The notes beneath the pieces were generated by a model that was not told the DNA's origin, ran no database searches, and was given only the letters and a program-made list of their open reading frames with translations. From the IMG/VR virus record IMGVR_UViG_3300035698_003858, positions 1-54,409 of that record: 54,409 nucleotides of DNA, one strand, 5' to 3'. Every line of letters begins with the position of its first letter. Position 1 is the first letter of the stretch. Below are positions 16,353 through 26,082 of the stretch, piece after piece. Position numbers and translations under genes: made by a program. Origin of the DNA: a virus.

Positions 16353-16518
16353 GTACCCAAAACCTTTTCACAACAAAGATTACGACGATTACACATCTGA
16401 CGACTTAGAGCAAGAAGAGAAGCTCGAACGTAAACGTCGCAGTGAGGACAAGAGATCCTCTAAGGAAGACAAGACTCCCCGTAAAACTAAAAGACACAAA
16501 TACCGTGATAAAGCCTAA
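16345..16518 (+). CDS. 57-aa highly charged protein
   Basis: ATG at 16345 overlaps the portal stop by eight bases and the frame runs to TAA at 16516-16518. The product is almost entirely charged: an N-terminal aromatic/acidic part (YDDYTSDDLEQEEKLER) then a Lys/Arg-rich part (KRRSEDKRSSKEDK, TPRKTKRHKYRDK). It has no hydrophobic core and is probably disordered. It fits exactly between the portal and protease genes. A small scaffold-like or DNA-contacting protein is possible; the function is not known. Confidence 0.5.
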   Translation: MSRYPKPFHNKDYDDYTSDDLEQEEKLERKRRSEDKRSSKEDKTPRKTKRHKYRDKA

Positions 16519-18106
16519 GTTTGAAATCATAGATAACCTGCAACTAGAACACGTTGTAGTTGCTAAGGATGCAACCAGCTTCATGCACGATGTATTTGAC
16601 TCTAAGCAAAAGTCTCTATTACGAGCATCAATTGACGCTACCCACTCAGGAAGACTCACAAATATGAGAGTTTATCCAGGCCGTCATATGCGTGACTCTG
16701 TTAGTACCTTTATGGAACCCGTACCTAAACCTGTCCTCAAGCATCATAGAGATGAAGAGGATGCAATTGGACGGGTTTCTTCTGCTGAATTCATTCAGTT
16801 AAAGAACGGAGATGCTTTTGATTTCGATTACAGAGAACCGTCTGAAGGGCGGGGCTCTGGTTTTATTAGGCTTGGCCTGGACATCATGGACAAAGATGCC
16901 ATGGAACAATTTGCCGATGGTCGCATTAGGCAGTTCAGCACACGGCAAGCTTTCCAATCAGTACACTGCTCCATCTGCGGAGAAGACATCGCAGACTCCA
17001 TGTCGTTCCTTGGTAGCTCACATGAGCACAAGGTCGGAGAAGTATACTCTAGTGATGAGGCAGGAGACACAAAGGGTGACAAAGATTACCTATGCTACCT
17101 CATTACAGGACCACTCACATACAGAGAAGTTTCATCAGTAAACATCCCTGGTGATGATGCGTCTGACATCAATGGTTTTGAAATCATTGAGCCACAGGTC
17201 GCATCTGACAATGCAGTTATGCATTGTAATATAGGGGGCGAAAAAGCCCAACTCAACAAATTAATCCTATCAGTTGGAGAAGAATTCGTTGATTTACTAG
17301 ATAGTAAGACAATAACAGATAGCAATAAGCGGAAACTAACTGGTAAGACAGTTGTAGCTGTTCCTCCATTATTCAAAGACCATTTGGCAACACCCGACGA
17401 GACAACTGATATGAAAAACAAAGACACAAAACCTACTGAGGATCTAGATCCAGAAGTAGAAGACAAGAACATCGATGACCCCACGGCCAGTAAGGACATC
17501 GACGATCCCTCAAAGGAAACCGAAGACAAGAAAGATAAGGAAGACGTCATAGTCCCTATCAAAGATGTCGATAAGGAAGACAAGAGTGATCATACCTCTG
17601 GCTTAAGCGCAGCTGCGATGTCTGCTTCTTTGGAAGCAATCACCGCTAGCCTAGCAACGGCCACCACCGAGAAGGAAGCCCTTCAAGGTAAAGTAAGCCG
17701 TCTAGAAGCAAAAATTGCTGAAAAGGATTCAGAGATTGAGAGGCAAAAAACAATCGCTACTGACAGTTTGTCAGAGACAAAACAAGCCTATGCTCAACAA
17801 CTGCTTTCTAACCGCATGGTACTTAAGAAAAGCGACGTAACTTCAATCGATTCGAAAGAAGCCTACGTGGAAAAACTCAAAGAGTATGCTGATAGATCGC
17901 TTGACTCACTGAAAGATGCTCTAAGCGACCTCGGTCCCGAGATCGTAGAAAGCTCTAAGGTACTAGGTGTAAAGTCTGCTCAAGACTTTATGAATGAAGA
18001 CACACTGGATAACCCAGTTGCCAACATTACCCTAGAGACTGAAGACAGTGAGATACCAGATCTGCCTAAGTCAGATCTGGAAACACTAACTAACTACATA
18101 AACTAA
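16505..18106 (+). CDS. Prohead protease fused to scaffold
   Basis: 533 aa from GTG 16505; a GTG at 16442 would add 21 residues but overlaps the 57-aa gene more. The N-terminal part is a phage prohead protease: KPVLKHHRDEEDAIGRV matches the conserved His-then-IGRV segment, and QFSTRQAF lies where the family has its catalytic Ser. A Cys pair (HCSICGED) and the SSHEHKVGEV segment probably bind zinc. Residues about 290-365 are an acidic Asp/Lys-rich linker. Residues about 370-425 form a coiled coil typical of scaffolds. A single polyprotein would both shape the procapsid and mature it. It ends 20 bases before the decoration-like gene. Confidence 0.8.
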   Translation: MIKPKFEIIDNLQLEHVVVAKDATSFMHDVFDSKQKSLLRASIDATHSGRLTNMRVYPGRHMRDSVSTFMEPVPKPVLKHHRDEEDAIGRVSSAEFIQLKNGDAFDFDYREPSEGRGSGFIRLGLDIMDKDAMEQFADGRIRQFSTRQAFQSVHCSICGEDIADSMSFLGSSHEHKVGEVYSSDEAGDTKGDKDYLCYLITGPLTYREVSSVNIPGDDASDINGFEIIEPQVASDNAVMHCNIGGEKAQLNKLILSVGEEFVDLLDSKTITDSNKRKLTGKTVVAVPPLFKDHLATPDETTDMKNKDTKPTEDLDPEVEDKNIDDPTASKDIDDPSKETEDKKDKEDVIVPIKDVDKEDKSDHTSGLSAAAMSASLEAITASLATATTEKEALQGKVSRLEAKIAEKDSEIERQKTIATDSLSETKQAYAQQLLSNRMVLKKSDVTSIDSKEAYVEKLKEYADRSLDSLKDALSDLGPEIVESSKVLGVKSAQDFMNEDTLDNPVANITLETEDSEIPDLPKSDLETLTNYIN

Positions 18107-18126
18107 CATAAACCAAGGAAAATTCT

Positions 18127-19044
18127 ATGGCAAATCCATCTTTTAGGATCCCAAGAGGATACGGAGTCAACAGACCTCCGTATCAAGAACTATCTGAAGG
18201 GGTTAGACTAGAGGCTAGTGCAGTTCCTACTGAGGCGTGGTCCGGTCTTCCGCCAGTCCGCGTTGACGAACATCACCACGATCCAATCGTATTCGACGCA
18301 GGTACTCTGGTCGGCCTAGCTACGGGAGGTCTTGCTGATGGCAAGCTCTTCCCAGCTCACGGCGTAACCGGTAGTATTCACCTCGCGTCCGTTTCAGATG
18401 ACCATACACAATGGGGCATCACGGATCAAGGTACTCAGACAGCTGCTGCACTAACTGCAGGTGACGTACTCCCCTTGGGAATCGTCTACCAGCCAATCTA
18501 TTCTTTCCAACTTCAAAACTCGTTTGTAAACTACAAGCGTAATGAAAACGTCGGTATTCTTACTAACTACCTCATTCAGGTTCCTGCTATCACTGCTCGC
18601 GAGAGATCGCTTCGTGATGGTGACCCCGTGATGGTCTCCCAGATTGGTGGAGACGCAACAGCTGTCGATACCCTCGACGGAACTACACACGTGGATGCTG
18701 AGTACGGTCGTATTGGAGATCTACTGACAAGTGCTGATCGACTAATTGGTCGTTTCGAGCGTTACGATGACACAGCAGCCAACGCTAAGTTCGTTGTAGG
18801 TAGAGTTGTGAAGGCTATCACCTTCGCTACAGGCTCTGCTTCCAGTAAGCTTTCTGATGACTACTCTGGCATGACCCTAACAACCGCTGGTACAGCTGAG
18901 TGGAAAGGACTCGACAAAGTACAGACCGTTCCTGGTCTGGCTGTCGCAGGTTCTGGCACTGGTGGTACCCCTGGATGGCTCGGAGCTGCACGCTCTGACG
19001 TCTCTGGTAACTACAAGATGCTAAACATCTTGGTAAGACTGTAA
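18127..19044 (+). CDS. Capsid decoration-like head protein
   Basis: 305 aa, beta-rich, with no charged low-complexity parts. The segment PIVFDAGTLVGLATGG resembles decoration or head-stabilising proteins that commonly have an xDAGTxxG motif. It lies between the protease-scaffold and the major capsid protein, the usual place for such a gene. Its Shine-Dalgarno AAGGAAA is good. The identity is inferred from position and composition more than sequence. Confidence 0.6.
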   Translation: MANPSFRIPRGYGVNRPPYQELSEGVRLEASAVPTEAWSGLPPVRVDEHHHDPIVFDAGTLVGLATGGLADGKLFPAHGVTGSIHLASVSDDHTQWGITDQGTQTAAALTAGDVLPLGIVYQPIYSFQLQNSFVNYKRNENVGILTNYLIQVPAITARERSLRDGDPVMVSQIGGDATAVDTLDGTTHVDAEYGRIGDLLTSADRLIGRFERYDDTAANAKFVVGRVVKAITFATGSASSKLSDDYSGMTLTTAGTAEWKGLDKVQTVPGLAVAGSGTGGTPGWLGAARSDVSGNYKMLNILVRL

Positions 19045-19063
19045 TCTAAAGGAGATATACAAT

Positions 19064-20503
19064 ATGAAATCATTTGAATTAACTCCTAGCGAACTTGAAG
19101 TCTTTGACGAGAAGCAACGTGAAATCGTTCTGCGTCTCCAAGAAGGCATGAAAGCTGTCGCAGATAGAGCAGTTGACCAAGCAGTCTCTGCCGCTCGTGA
19201 AGAGTTCGGTAAAGACACGACTCTAGAAGGGCTCATCCCTCTAGACAAACGCGCTAAAGCGCATATGCAAGATTCGGCTAAAGTCCAGAAGATCGCCCAA
19301 GTTTGGAAAAACAACGGTGTGGTTCCTGGAACTGACAGACGTATCAGCTACGACGACCTAGCTACGATGGATCGGAAGTACTCCGAAGGCATCGTCACTA
19401 ATGACAACTTCTCAACCGATCACCCTAACCTGATTCCTCGGGCTATTAGTGAGATCGTGAAAGAGGCTATTGAGCCTAACGTTGTTCTTACAGGTCTACT
19501 CCAGCGTATTAATTACTCTCACGGTACTCAACTAACCTTCCCGGCAGTCGGCGCTATCACAGCAGCTGACATCCCTGAAGGCGGCGAATACCCAGAGCGT
19601 AGTCTAGAATTCGCTGGTCAGGTAGTCGCAACCATCGGTAAGTCCGGTGTAGCCATTAAGATGACAGAAGAGATGATTCGTTATTCTCTGTTTGACATCA
19701 TGGGCATGCATCTACGGGCCGCTGGTCGTGCTATGATCCGTTGGAAGGAGCACAAGGTTGCCGATATGATTATCGACAACGCTGATGGTACAAACACTCT
19801 GTTTGACAACACCAGCACCTCTTACTCCTCAACGACTGGTCGTGACTCAGCTGGTGCCTACAATGGTACCATGACTCTGACTGACTTGCATAAGGCTTAC
19901 GCCGCAATGATAACGAGAGGCTTCACGCCTAACACCCTTCTAATGAACCCATTCGCATGGGAACTGTTTGCCGACGAGGCACTACAGCGTGCGTTCGGAT
20001 TCCAGAATGGTGCTGCAATGTGGAACGCTCACAAAGGTGGACCTGGTAACGCTCCTGAATGGAGCAACGGTGGATTCGGAAACGGTCTACTCCAGAACAC
20101 AACTGTGACTGCTCCTCAGAACATTGCCACTACTTTCACTGACGTACCGGGCATGTTCCCTTATCCGTTCAGAATCGTAGTGACTCCTTACATGCCTTAT
20201 AACTCTACTCTGAACACAACGGACCTGATCCTTTGTGACTCAAGTGAGCTCGGTGTGCTAGTAGTAGACGAGGACATCATGGTCGATAGCTGGTCAGACC
20301 CAGCCCGTGACATCCACAAAGTGAAACTACGTGAACGTTATGGTCTCGGAAGCATGAACGAAGGTAAAGGATCCGGTGTGATTAAAGGCGTCAGCCTCAA
20401 CCGTAGCTTCGACTTCGCTAGCAAGCTTGAGCCTGCAACGGTAACCCTTTCTAACCTACTAACTGGTGATGCAGATAACACTAGCATCGTCGGCCAAGTA
20501 TAA
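19064..20503 (+). CDS. Major capsid protein
   Basis: 479 aa. The gene order (protease, decoration, capsid) and the sequence fit an HK97-fold capsid protein. There is an N-terminal helical part (residues 1-90) that may act in assembly and be removed by the protease, and a body with LTFPAVGAITAADIPEGGEYPERSLEFAGQ, IKMTEEMIRYSLFDIMGMHLRAAGRAM and MTLTDLHKAYAAMI. The spine-helix plus NTLLMNPFAWELF pattern is typical of the family. A very strong ribosome site, AAAGGAGATATACA, precedes the ATG, as expected for the most abundant virion protein. A terminator follows 30 bases after the stop. Confidence 0.85.
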   Translation: MKSFELTPSELEVFDEKQREIVLRLQEGMKAVADRAVDQAVSAAREEFGKDTTLEGLIPLDKRAKAHMQDSAKVQKIAQVWKNNGVVPGTDRRISYDDLATMDRKYSEGIVTNDNFSTDHPNLIPRAISEIVKEAIEPNVVLTGLLQRINYSHGTQLTFPAVGAITAADIPEGGEYPERSLEFAGQVVATIGKSGVAIKMTEEMIRYSLFDIMGMHLRAAGRAMIRWKEHKVADMIIDNADGTNTLFDNTSTSYSSTTGRDSAGAYNGTMTLTDLHKAYAAMITRGFTPNTLLMNPFAWELFADEALQRAFGFQNGAAMWNAHKGGPGNAPEWSNGGFGNGLLQNTTVTAPQNIATTFTDVPGMFPYPFRIVVTPYMPYNSTLNTTDLILCDSSELGVLVVDEDIMVDSWSDPARDIHKVKLRERYGLGSMNEGKGSGVIKGVSLNRSFDFASKLEPATVTLSNLLTGDADNTSIVGQV

Positions 20504-20533
20504 GTTAAGCTAAATCCCCAAGGCGGGTAACGC

Positions 20534-20573
20534 AGCCCCTGGGGTACAATATGTACCTCGGGGGCTATTTTTT
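20534..20573 (+). terminator. Rho-independent terminator after the capsid gene
   Basis: A 14-bp stem (20534-20547 with 20553-20566, two G-U wobbles) closes a five-base loop AATAT. It is followed by a run of six T (20568-20573). It should stop or strongly reduce transcription after the capsid gene. Genes downstream are then read by leak-through or from another promoter. Confidence 0.9.
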
Positions 20574-20589
20574 GTCAGGAATATATCAA

Positions 20590-21288
20590 ATGGCTAATAG
20601 TAAAAAGAAAACAACAGAGAAAGTAGCTTCCAAGAAAGCTACAGTAACAGTACAACCACTAGGCGCATTGGACAACCATGCAGGTGTAGTACTATCGATC
20701 AACATGAAAGCTGGAGCCTACTTTGGAGTAGGTACAGACGACGAGATGAAAGTCTGGCTGTCTCCAGATAACTGGCACACAACTGTGCCTAAGGGACTCA
20801 CGGAGTCTGAAGCACTACAGGTTACACTTGCTATACAAGCTAATAAGATCGTAGTTGGGAAGACATGGATCCCCGCCATCACTAAGGCAGTTGGTACCAT
20901 TGAGCAGTACGTCAAGATCGTTAAGACAGCTAGGATGCTTGACGAGAAAGTCAAGCAAGTCTTTCGCGACTTAGTTGCTAGAGGATCTGATGGTGGCTAC
21001 ACTGCCCTTGAGGTTCTGTCGCAATGTTTAAGCTTTGAGCGTAGTAATCGCAACAGAGATCCGTGGCTTATCTTTATTCAAGCTGGTATCGATTCTTACC
21101 AAGGACCTCTACAGCTTGTAGAAGACTATGTAGACGAAGATGCATACGAGGTTGTTATTGATAAAGAGAGAGGTGTCGTCATAGAAGACACAGGTAAGAA
21201 GGATGACCTTAATATCCCCGTGTCCTCTGTTGTCTCACCAGAAGAGTCTAAAGCTGCAGCAGCTGACTTAGACAAATTCCTAAGCTAA
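20590..21288 (+). CDS. Hypothetical neck-region protein
   Basis: 232 aa from ATG 20590, with AGGA at 20577-20580. An earlier in-frame ATG at 20551 lies inside the terminator loop and is rejected. The N-terminus is Lys-rich and disordered (SKKKTTEKVASKKATVTV); the middle is globular; the C-terminus is acidic (DTGKKDDLN then EESKAAAADLDKFLS). No family recognised. The position just after the capsid gene suggests a connector, head-completion or minor capsid role. Confidence 0.55.
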   Translation: MANSKKKTTEKVASKKATVTVQPLGALDNHAGVVLSINMKAGAYFGVGTDDEMKVWLSPDNWHTTVPKGLTESEALQVTLAIQANKIVVGKTWIPAITKAVGTIEQYVKIVKTARMLDEKVKQVFRDLVARGSDGGYTALEVLSQCLSFERSNRNRDPWLIFIQAGIDSYQGPLQLVEDYVDEDAYEVVIDKERGVVIEDTGKKDDLNIPVSSVVSPEESKAAAADLDKFLS

Positions 21289-21292
21289 CCCA

Positions 21293-22657
21293 ATGACAGT
21301 TCCAGTACTTAGCACAAGCACTCCTCTAGCAGGAGCCTCCGATGTCTTTATCAATAAGCCATTGGAGGCTGTGTTCGTTGGTGACCTAAATACCACGAAC
21401 ATTAATGTCAACTCTGTCACTCTACTGAATGTAGCTACAAGCTCTTTAGTAGAAGTGTCTATTGAGTACATTTCTAGCAGCAAGACGATCAGGGTCACAC
21501 CTCTGTCTGTCTTGTCAGAGAAGTCATTGTACAAGCTGAGATTTATTGGAACTGACATTGCAATCAATGTATCTTATGCTTTAAGAGATAGTGGTGGTGA
21601 TTATCTTGCCACCACTATAGAGGTCTCTTTCACTACAGGTGTTAAGACCTACATAGACGATTCGTCTATAGACAAGAATGCTACAGACTTCTCGCTAGAA
21701 GGAGATCTGAATCTACCTGTCCATGTCAAGGCCCTTGGTGACTTCACTGTGAAGACTACCTGGCCTTACAACCATGACCATGATATTGCAACCGGATTGA
21801 ATGGAGCTAATCAAATCTCCATAACATTCAATAAAGCATTGTCTGGGGAGCTATGTGTGGATAGTTGGGTTGACATAGACATGTATGGTATGCTCGATGA
21901 CTCTCAATACTACGCAGCTGACTCCGTACTAGGTGCTGGCTCTCTACCTACCATGACTGGACTGGTCTGCAGTGGTGATACTATGTATCTCAACTTCAAT
22001 GGCACAGTACCTAACAACGTAGGTGTAGAGGTGGTTATCAACACAGGTGTCACAGCTTATGACGGTAGTGAGTTCGGACCAAGTGAATACGTCTTTGCTT
22101 TTACTACAGACAGATACCCCAAGGTATCTGGCATTCATGTGATCAAAAGAGAGATCAGAGCAGCCATTGAGGAGCTTAACGAAGACTATGTCGCGGCTTT
22201 GCTTTTTGCAAACACTGTGCATTTACAAGAAAGATTCGCAACTACCATAACTACTCCTACATTCCAGCAGAGTCGCTGGGTAATGTTAAAGACTATCGTT
22301 GACATCCTAGATGACAAAGAACTAGAGAAGGCTCTAGTGGACGGCACCAGACGCCAGCTAGGCGACTTAAACGTATCTATTGACCCGAAGCAGACAGAAG
22401 CAGCAAGACTCTCCCTGAAGCATGCCAGAGCCCTTGACGGTCTCGACAAGCTTGAGAAAACATTTGCTGGACGTAGACTTATAGCCATGAGATATAGCGA
22501 TACCCGTCGTATCGCTGGCTCTGTTGACAGAATGTGGCATGGAGTAGCCGGAAAACTAATACAGGATAAGTGGAGAACTTACCAACCTAACTTGCCGGTA
22601 GCTAATATAGCTGTCAATAAGCAGGCACAAAACCCTCCAAGTAACTTTTGGAGTTAA
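21293..22657 (+). CDS. Ig-like-domain head/neck protein
   Basis: 454 aa. The first 275 residues look like two Ig-like sandwich domains of the bacterial SbsA type: LSTSTPLAGASDVFINKPLE to VSFTTGV and a second ending YVFAFTTD. Such domains usually decorate surfaces. The C-terminal 180 residues are helical and basic (IKREIRAAIEELNEDYVAALL, EAARLSLKHARALDGLDKLEK), which may dock into the neck. It starts five bases after the previous stop. A neck or head-completion protein is likely by position; the surface role is inferred from the domains. Confidence 0.6.
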   Translation: MTVPVLSTSTPLAGASDVFINKPLEAVFVGDLNTTNINVNSVTLLNVATSSLVEVSIEYISSSKTIRVTPLSVLSEKSLYKLRFIGTDIAINVSYALRDSGGDYLATTIEVSFTTGVKTYIDDSSIDKNATDFSLEGDLNLPVHVKALGDFTVKTTWPYNHDHDIATGLNGANQISITFNKALSGELCVDSWVDIDMYGMLDDSQYYAADSVLGAGSLPTMTGLVCSGDTMYLNFNGTVPNNVGVEVVINTGVTAYDGSEFGPSEYVFAFTTDRYPKVSGIHVIKREIRAAIEELNEDYVAALLFANTVHLQERFATTITTPTFQQSRWVMLKTIVDILDDKELEKALVDGTRRQLGDLNVSIDPKQTEAARLSLKHARALDGLDKLEKTFAGRRLIAMRYSDTRRIAGSVDRMWHGVAGKLIQDKWRTYQPNLPVANIAVNKQAQNPPSNFWS

Positions 22658-22670
22658 CAACTAACTAAAT

Positions 22671-22877
22671 ATGACAAACAAACCAGAAAAAGGAACCGAG
22701 TGGGAAAAGGGACATCAAATGAATCCCAGTTTCAACGAGGAAGCTACTGCATCAATTAAGAAGCTTACCGAGAACCCCAATCAAGGCAACCATTATGCCT
22801 TGCCCAAGAATCCTACCCTACCTAAAGACTTGGACACTCACGGAATGGAATCCATTCATGAGAATCCAAATGCCTAA
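22671..22877 (+). CDS. Small disordered protein
   Basis: 68 aa, polar and rich in N, E, K and P (EKGTEWEKGHQMNPSFNEEATASIKKL). No structure or motif is evident. It lies between two neck-type genes and is probably translated with them. Function unknown. Confidence 0.5.
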   Translation: MTNKPEKGTEWEKGHQMNPSFNEEATASIKKLTENPNQGNHYALPKNPTLPKDLDTHGMESIHENPNA

Positions 22878-22885
22878 TATAGTCC

Positions 22886-23395
22886 ATGCCTAAAATCGGG
22901 TTTATAGATCTAAAGAAAGAAGCCAACGACCTGATTAAAGAATTCGGTCAGTGGGTAGCTTTACGATCTGTAGACCTGACGGTAAAGACTAGAGAAGCTT
23001 CTGACCTAGTACCGGGTCAGTATGACCAAAGCAACCCTGACTTTCAACACATAGTCAAAAACTATGCTTATGTAGATAAGCTGATTCAGGGTTTCAGTTA
23101 CCTTGCCCAACCTGGGTTTGATCATCAGACTCAGATTGGTGCACTGAACACAAAGTTGCGCGTCTTCATTGTTAGATCAGACAAGCAACCAAAGAACACA
23201 GACTTCATCCTAGAGATGGAGTTAGACGAAACGAATGGTGAGCTAAAGCAGCCATTCAGGATTCGTAGAATATGGAGTATACAGGACGCAGAGCCTCTCC
23301 GTGCCGGTCAACCGACCTTGCACGCTGGAGGCATTGAGTTCTTTCGTTGTTTTGTAGAAGAGGATAACCTCGGATACGGGAATAGGCCAACATAA
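22886..23395 (+). CDS. Head-tail connector or tail-completion candidate
   Basis: 169 aa, globular beta-type (IQGFSYLAQPG, IGALNTKLRVFIVRSDKQPKN). Its length and place before the sheath gene fit head-tail joining proteins. I find no diagnostic motif, so the call rests on position. Its stop overlaps the next start as TAATG. Confidence 0.5.
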   Translation: MPKIGFIDLKKEANDLIKEFGQWVALRSVDLTVKTREASDLVPGQYDQSNPDFQHIVKNYAYVDKLIQGFSYLAQPGFDHQTQIGALNTKLRVFIVRSDKQPKNTDFILEMELDETNGELKQPFRIRRIWSIQDAEPLRAGQPTLHAGGIEFFRCFVEEDNLGYGNRPT

Positions 23396-24498
23396 TGAGC
23401 GACAATTTAGACAAGCTTGGTCAACCAACGAACCTAGAGGATTTCGACGATCCTTCTATTCTCTACCAAGACCACAGTACAACCAACTCATGGTGGACAT
23501 CACTCTACCAGAAGAGAAGCGTTACCAATAGGAACGCTGATCTTCCAGAGACAATGATGATGATCGATAGGCTACTCAAGCAATTTGAGTCCTACTATCG
23601 TAATCATGATTATGACAACAGACTACTACATCTTCCTTACCTCTTTCAGAAACCAGAAGAGGGAGATCGTATTAGAAACAAAACAACAGGCGAGATTTAT
23701 TCAATTCAAGAAGCACTAGTAGATCCTATCACCAAACGGTGGGAAGGACTCATTAAGCTTTCTGCAACTGACAGCCCGCCTCTAAGAACTCAAGCCCATA
23801 AGATTCAGTTCCTCAGCAAAAGCGCGTACGTACGTTTTACCGCTGAAGACCCTGAACTACTCGGGAATGAAAACCAAGACAGCAATGGCTTGATTGTAGA
23901 CAAGGGTCCTGTGATCCCTACAGTCGTGTATGCCCTTATCCGAAAAACTCCTGGGAGTATTACGACTAGGCCATTTGGTGTCGCAAAGCAGTATCGTCCT
24001 CGATACAGAGAAACTCATACACCATCAGATAGTACCAATCATCAGATTGAGATCTCTGGCCAATGGTTTGACAATCTCTTACAGTTCGACTGCTGGACTA
24101 CTGACAATTTATCAGCTGACAATCTGGCCGATTGGTTTGAAAGATTTATGTGTCTTTACGGAGGGGTACTAGTGAAAAATGGTGTACAACAAGTTCTTTT
24201 TTTAGAGCGCTTGAGAGATAAGGCAGTTTCCAAATGGAGACAGGATTTAAAGTCCAGAGCCTTACAGTACTTCATTCGAACAGAAGCCCTGGAGGCTCGG
24301 GCTATTAGAGAGATCACGGATATTGATTTGACAATCAAATTGTCAAGTCAAATTGTTCCTGTGGTTGGAGAGTATAACATTGCTGGGCAAGCAGTCACTG
24401 GCCAAATCAGTGCTGCCGAGTATAAAGATCTCTTCCATGACTCTAATGGCAATTATCTGTTTGGGACAACCGTCCTAGACGACCAAAACCTAACCTAA
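23395..24498 (+). CDS. Neck / tail-terminator candidate
   Basis: 367 aa, globular, with an N-terminal acidic arm and helical middle (ETMMMIDRLLKQFESYY). The part around residues 215-300 (EISGQWFDNLLQFDCWTTDN, WFERFMCLYGGVL) is the best-ordered region. The gene directly precedes the sheath gene. Tail-terminator and sheath-ring proteins are commonly coded there. The identity is inferred from order only. Its stop lies in a (CCTAA)x3 run at 24489-24503. Confidence 0.5.
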   Translation: MSDNLDKLGQPTNLEDFDDPSILYQDHSTTNSWWTSLYQKRSVTNRNADLPETMMMIDRLLKQFESYYRNHDYDNRLLHLPYLFQKPEEGDRIRNKTTGEIYSIQEALVDPITKRWEGLIKLSATDSPPLRTQAHKIQFLSKSAYVRFTAEDPELLGNENQDSNGLIVDKGPVIPTVVYALIRKTPGSITTRPFGVAKQYRPRYRETHTPSDSTNHQIEISGQWFDNLLQFDCWTTDNLSADNLADWFERFMCLYGGVLVKNGVQQVLFLERLRDKAVSKWRQDLKSRALQYFIRTEALEARAIREITDIDLTIKLSSQIVPVVGEYNIAGQAVTGQISAAEYKDLFHDSNGNYLFGTTVLDDQNLT

Positions 24499-24516
24499 CC
24501 TAACGGAGATAAGGAC

Positions 24517-26082
24517 ATGGCATTTGACTCTTTACCGGCCTTAACGGTCACCCTAAATGACTTGGGGTTGAAGATTGCACCGCCACCAGCCGGGCCTAAA
24601 GTTACTATTCTAGGGGTCACCTCAAACTCATCGATTCCGGTGAGAGACCCTTTTCAAGTAACTAACGTAGGCCAGGCAGCTTCCTCACTATACTTCTCTG
24701 GCGCAAGCGGAAACACCTACCCAGGTGAACTCGCTCTTGCTCTAGAAGAGGCTATAGGTGGGGGGGCTAACGCCGTAGAGATCGTAGTTATTGGGCACTA
24801 TTCAGGTGCTCAACTAGAAGACTACATCTCTCCTAAAGGAACTGGCATGCTACAACGCTACGCTGATCTTGACCTCGCATATGATGTGATCAAGAACACC
24901 GAACTTGACGTTGTAGTCCCTGTCGGAGCCTGGGCTGACGCCACTGGTGTAACTGGATCGTTCGCGAACCAGCTTGCAAACTTCTGCTACCAAGCAACTT
25001 CTGAATTTGACAACACATGCCTTGGCGTGATAGGCAATATGCCTGTACTCACCTGGGCATATGCATGGAAAGAAACTCTTCTAACCACTTCTTTAAGTGG
25101 TGAGATAGCTGCATTCTATGGTCAACTCGACGAACCAAGTAATAAAAACTCGACTGGAAATATGATGTTTGGAATTCCGTCTCTCTCCCTTGTGGACGAG
25201 TGGACGAATTACGCTTCACAACAAGACGACGACGGAACTTCTGTCGCCCCATATGTTGCAGACACCAACGCATCATTCCCTACGATCTACTCTAACTTCC
25301 TCAAAGGCTCTACAGATACTGCTGGTGTTTTCTATCCTGAAAATGCTGACAACCTAGCTGACAGTGTCAATAGTTCTTATTGGACCAGCTGGCAAGCAAC
25401 CGATTCACTCGGTGCTTTAACAACAGACCAGAAAGGAAACAGAGTTGACGCAGGGCGTAGACTATGCATTATCGCATCGCCTATGATTACTGCTAACAAC
25501 CAGACGCGAGATCTTGCACGCGGTGTATTCGCTCCTTTGAGCAACACTGTGTACAATACTGATGGAGCCGCAGCTTATGCTGGTTTCATGAATACACTAA
25601 TACCTCACTCCTCAACGACTAACAAGGTCGTTGCTAACCTCAAGGCAAGACGTCCGCTTTCTGCAAAGCAAGCGAACAAACTAGCCGCTCGTAGGTTGAC
25701 AACGTTCATGAACAAGCGTGCAGGCCATACGGTAGCTAGTGGAGTGACCGGAGCTCACAACGTATCTAAGTACGTACGTTCCGATTTTGTTCGACTTTCG
25801 ACTATGCGCATCGTTGATGCTGCTCTTCAGGCAATCAAAGCTGTTGCAGAACCCTTCCTGGGTGAGGCTAACAGTGCAGTAAACCGTAACGCCATGCAGG
25901 CTGAGATCGACAGAGTTCTCTTCCGTATGCGTGAAGCTGGTGCACTGAACGACTACGAGTTCTTCGTAGCCGCAACTCCTGATCAGCAAGTCCTCGGTGA
26001 AGTTGAAATCGATTTAACCTTGGTACCAGCCTTCGAGATCACTAAGATTTCGCAGTCAGTATCACTAGCTAAAACACTTTAA
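24517..26082 (+). CDS. Contractile tail sheath protein
   Basis: 521 aa, forming the contractile sheath around the tail tube. The N-terminus (GPKVTILGVTSNSSIPVRDPFQV) and the C-terminal domain (VDAALQAIKAVAEPFLGEAN ... DYEFFVAATPDQQVLGEVEIDLTLVPAFEI) fit the conserved Phage_sheath fold, whose C-terminal domain joins neighbouring subunits. A CGGAGATAAGG ribosome site precedes the ATG. The tube gene follows 11 bases after the stop, the classic sheath-tube order. Confidence 0.9.
   Translation: MAFDSLPALTVTLNDLGLKIAPPPAGPKVTILGVTSNSSIPVRDPFQVTNVGQAASSLYFSGASGNTYPGELALALEEAIGGGANAVEIVVIGHYSGAQLEDYISPKGTGMLQRYADLDLAYDVIKNTELDVVVPVGAWADATGVTGSFANQLANFCYQATSEFDNTCLGVIGNMPVLTWAYAWKETLLTTSLSGEIAAFYGQLDEPSNKNSTGNMMFGIPSLSLVDEWTNYASQQDDDGTSVAPYVADTNASFPTIYSNFLKGSTDTAGVFYPENADNLADSVNSSYWTSWQATDSLGALTTDQKGNRVDAGRRLCIIASPMITANNQTRDLARGVFAPLSNTVYNTDGAAAYAGFMNTLIPHSSTTNKVVANLKARRPLSAKQANKLAARRLTTFMNKRAGHTVASGVTGAHNVSKYVRSDFVRLSTMRIVDAALQAIKAVAEPFLGEANSAVNRNAMQAEIDRVLFRMREAGALNDYEFFVAATPDQQVLGEVEIDLTLVPAFEITKISQSVSLAKTL

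Noticed and set aside
20551-20589. Upstream ATG for the gene after the capsid terminator
   Set aside because: It lies inside the terminator loop and stem with no ribosome site; ATG 20590 has AGGA at the right distance.
24489-24504. (CCTAA)x3 short tandem repeat
   Set aside because: Only three units and it covers the stop of the preceding gene; no evidence of function.
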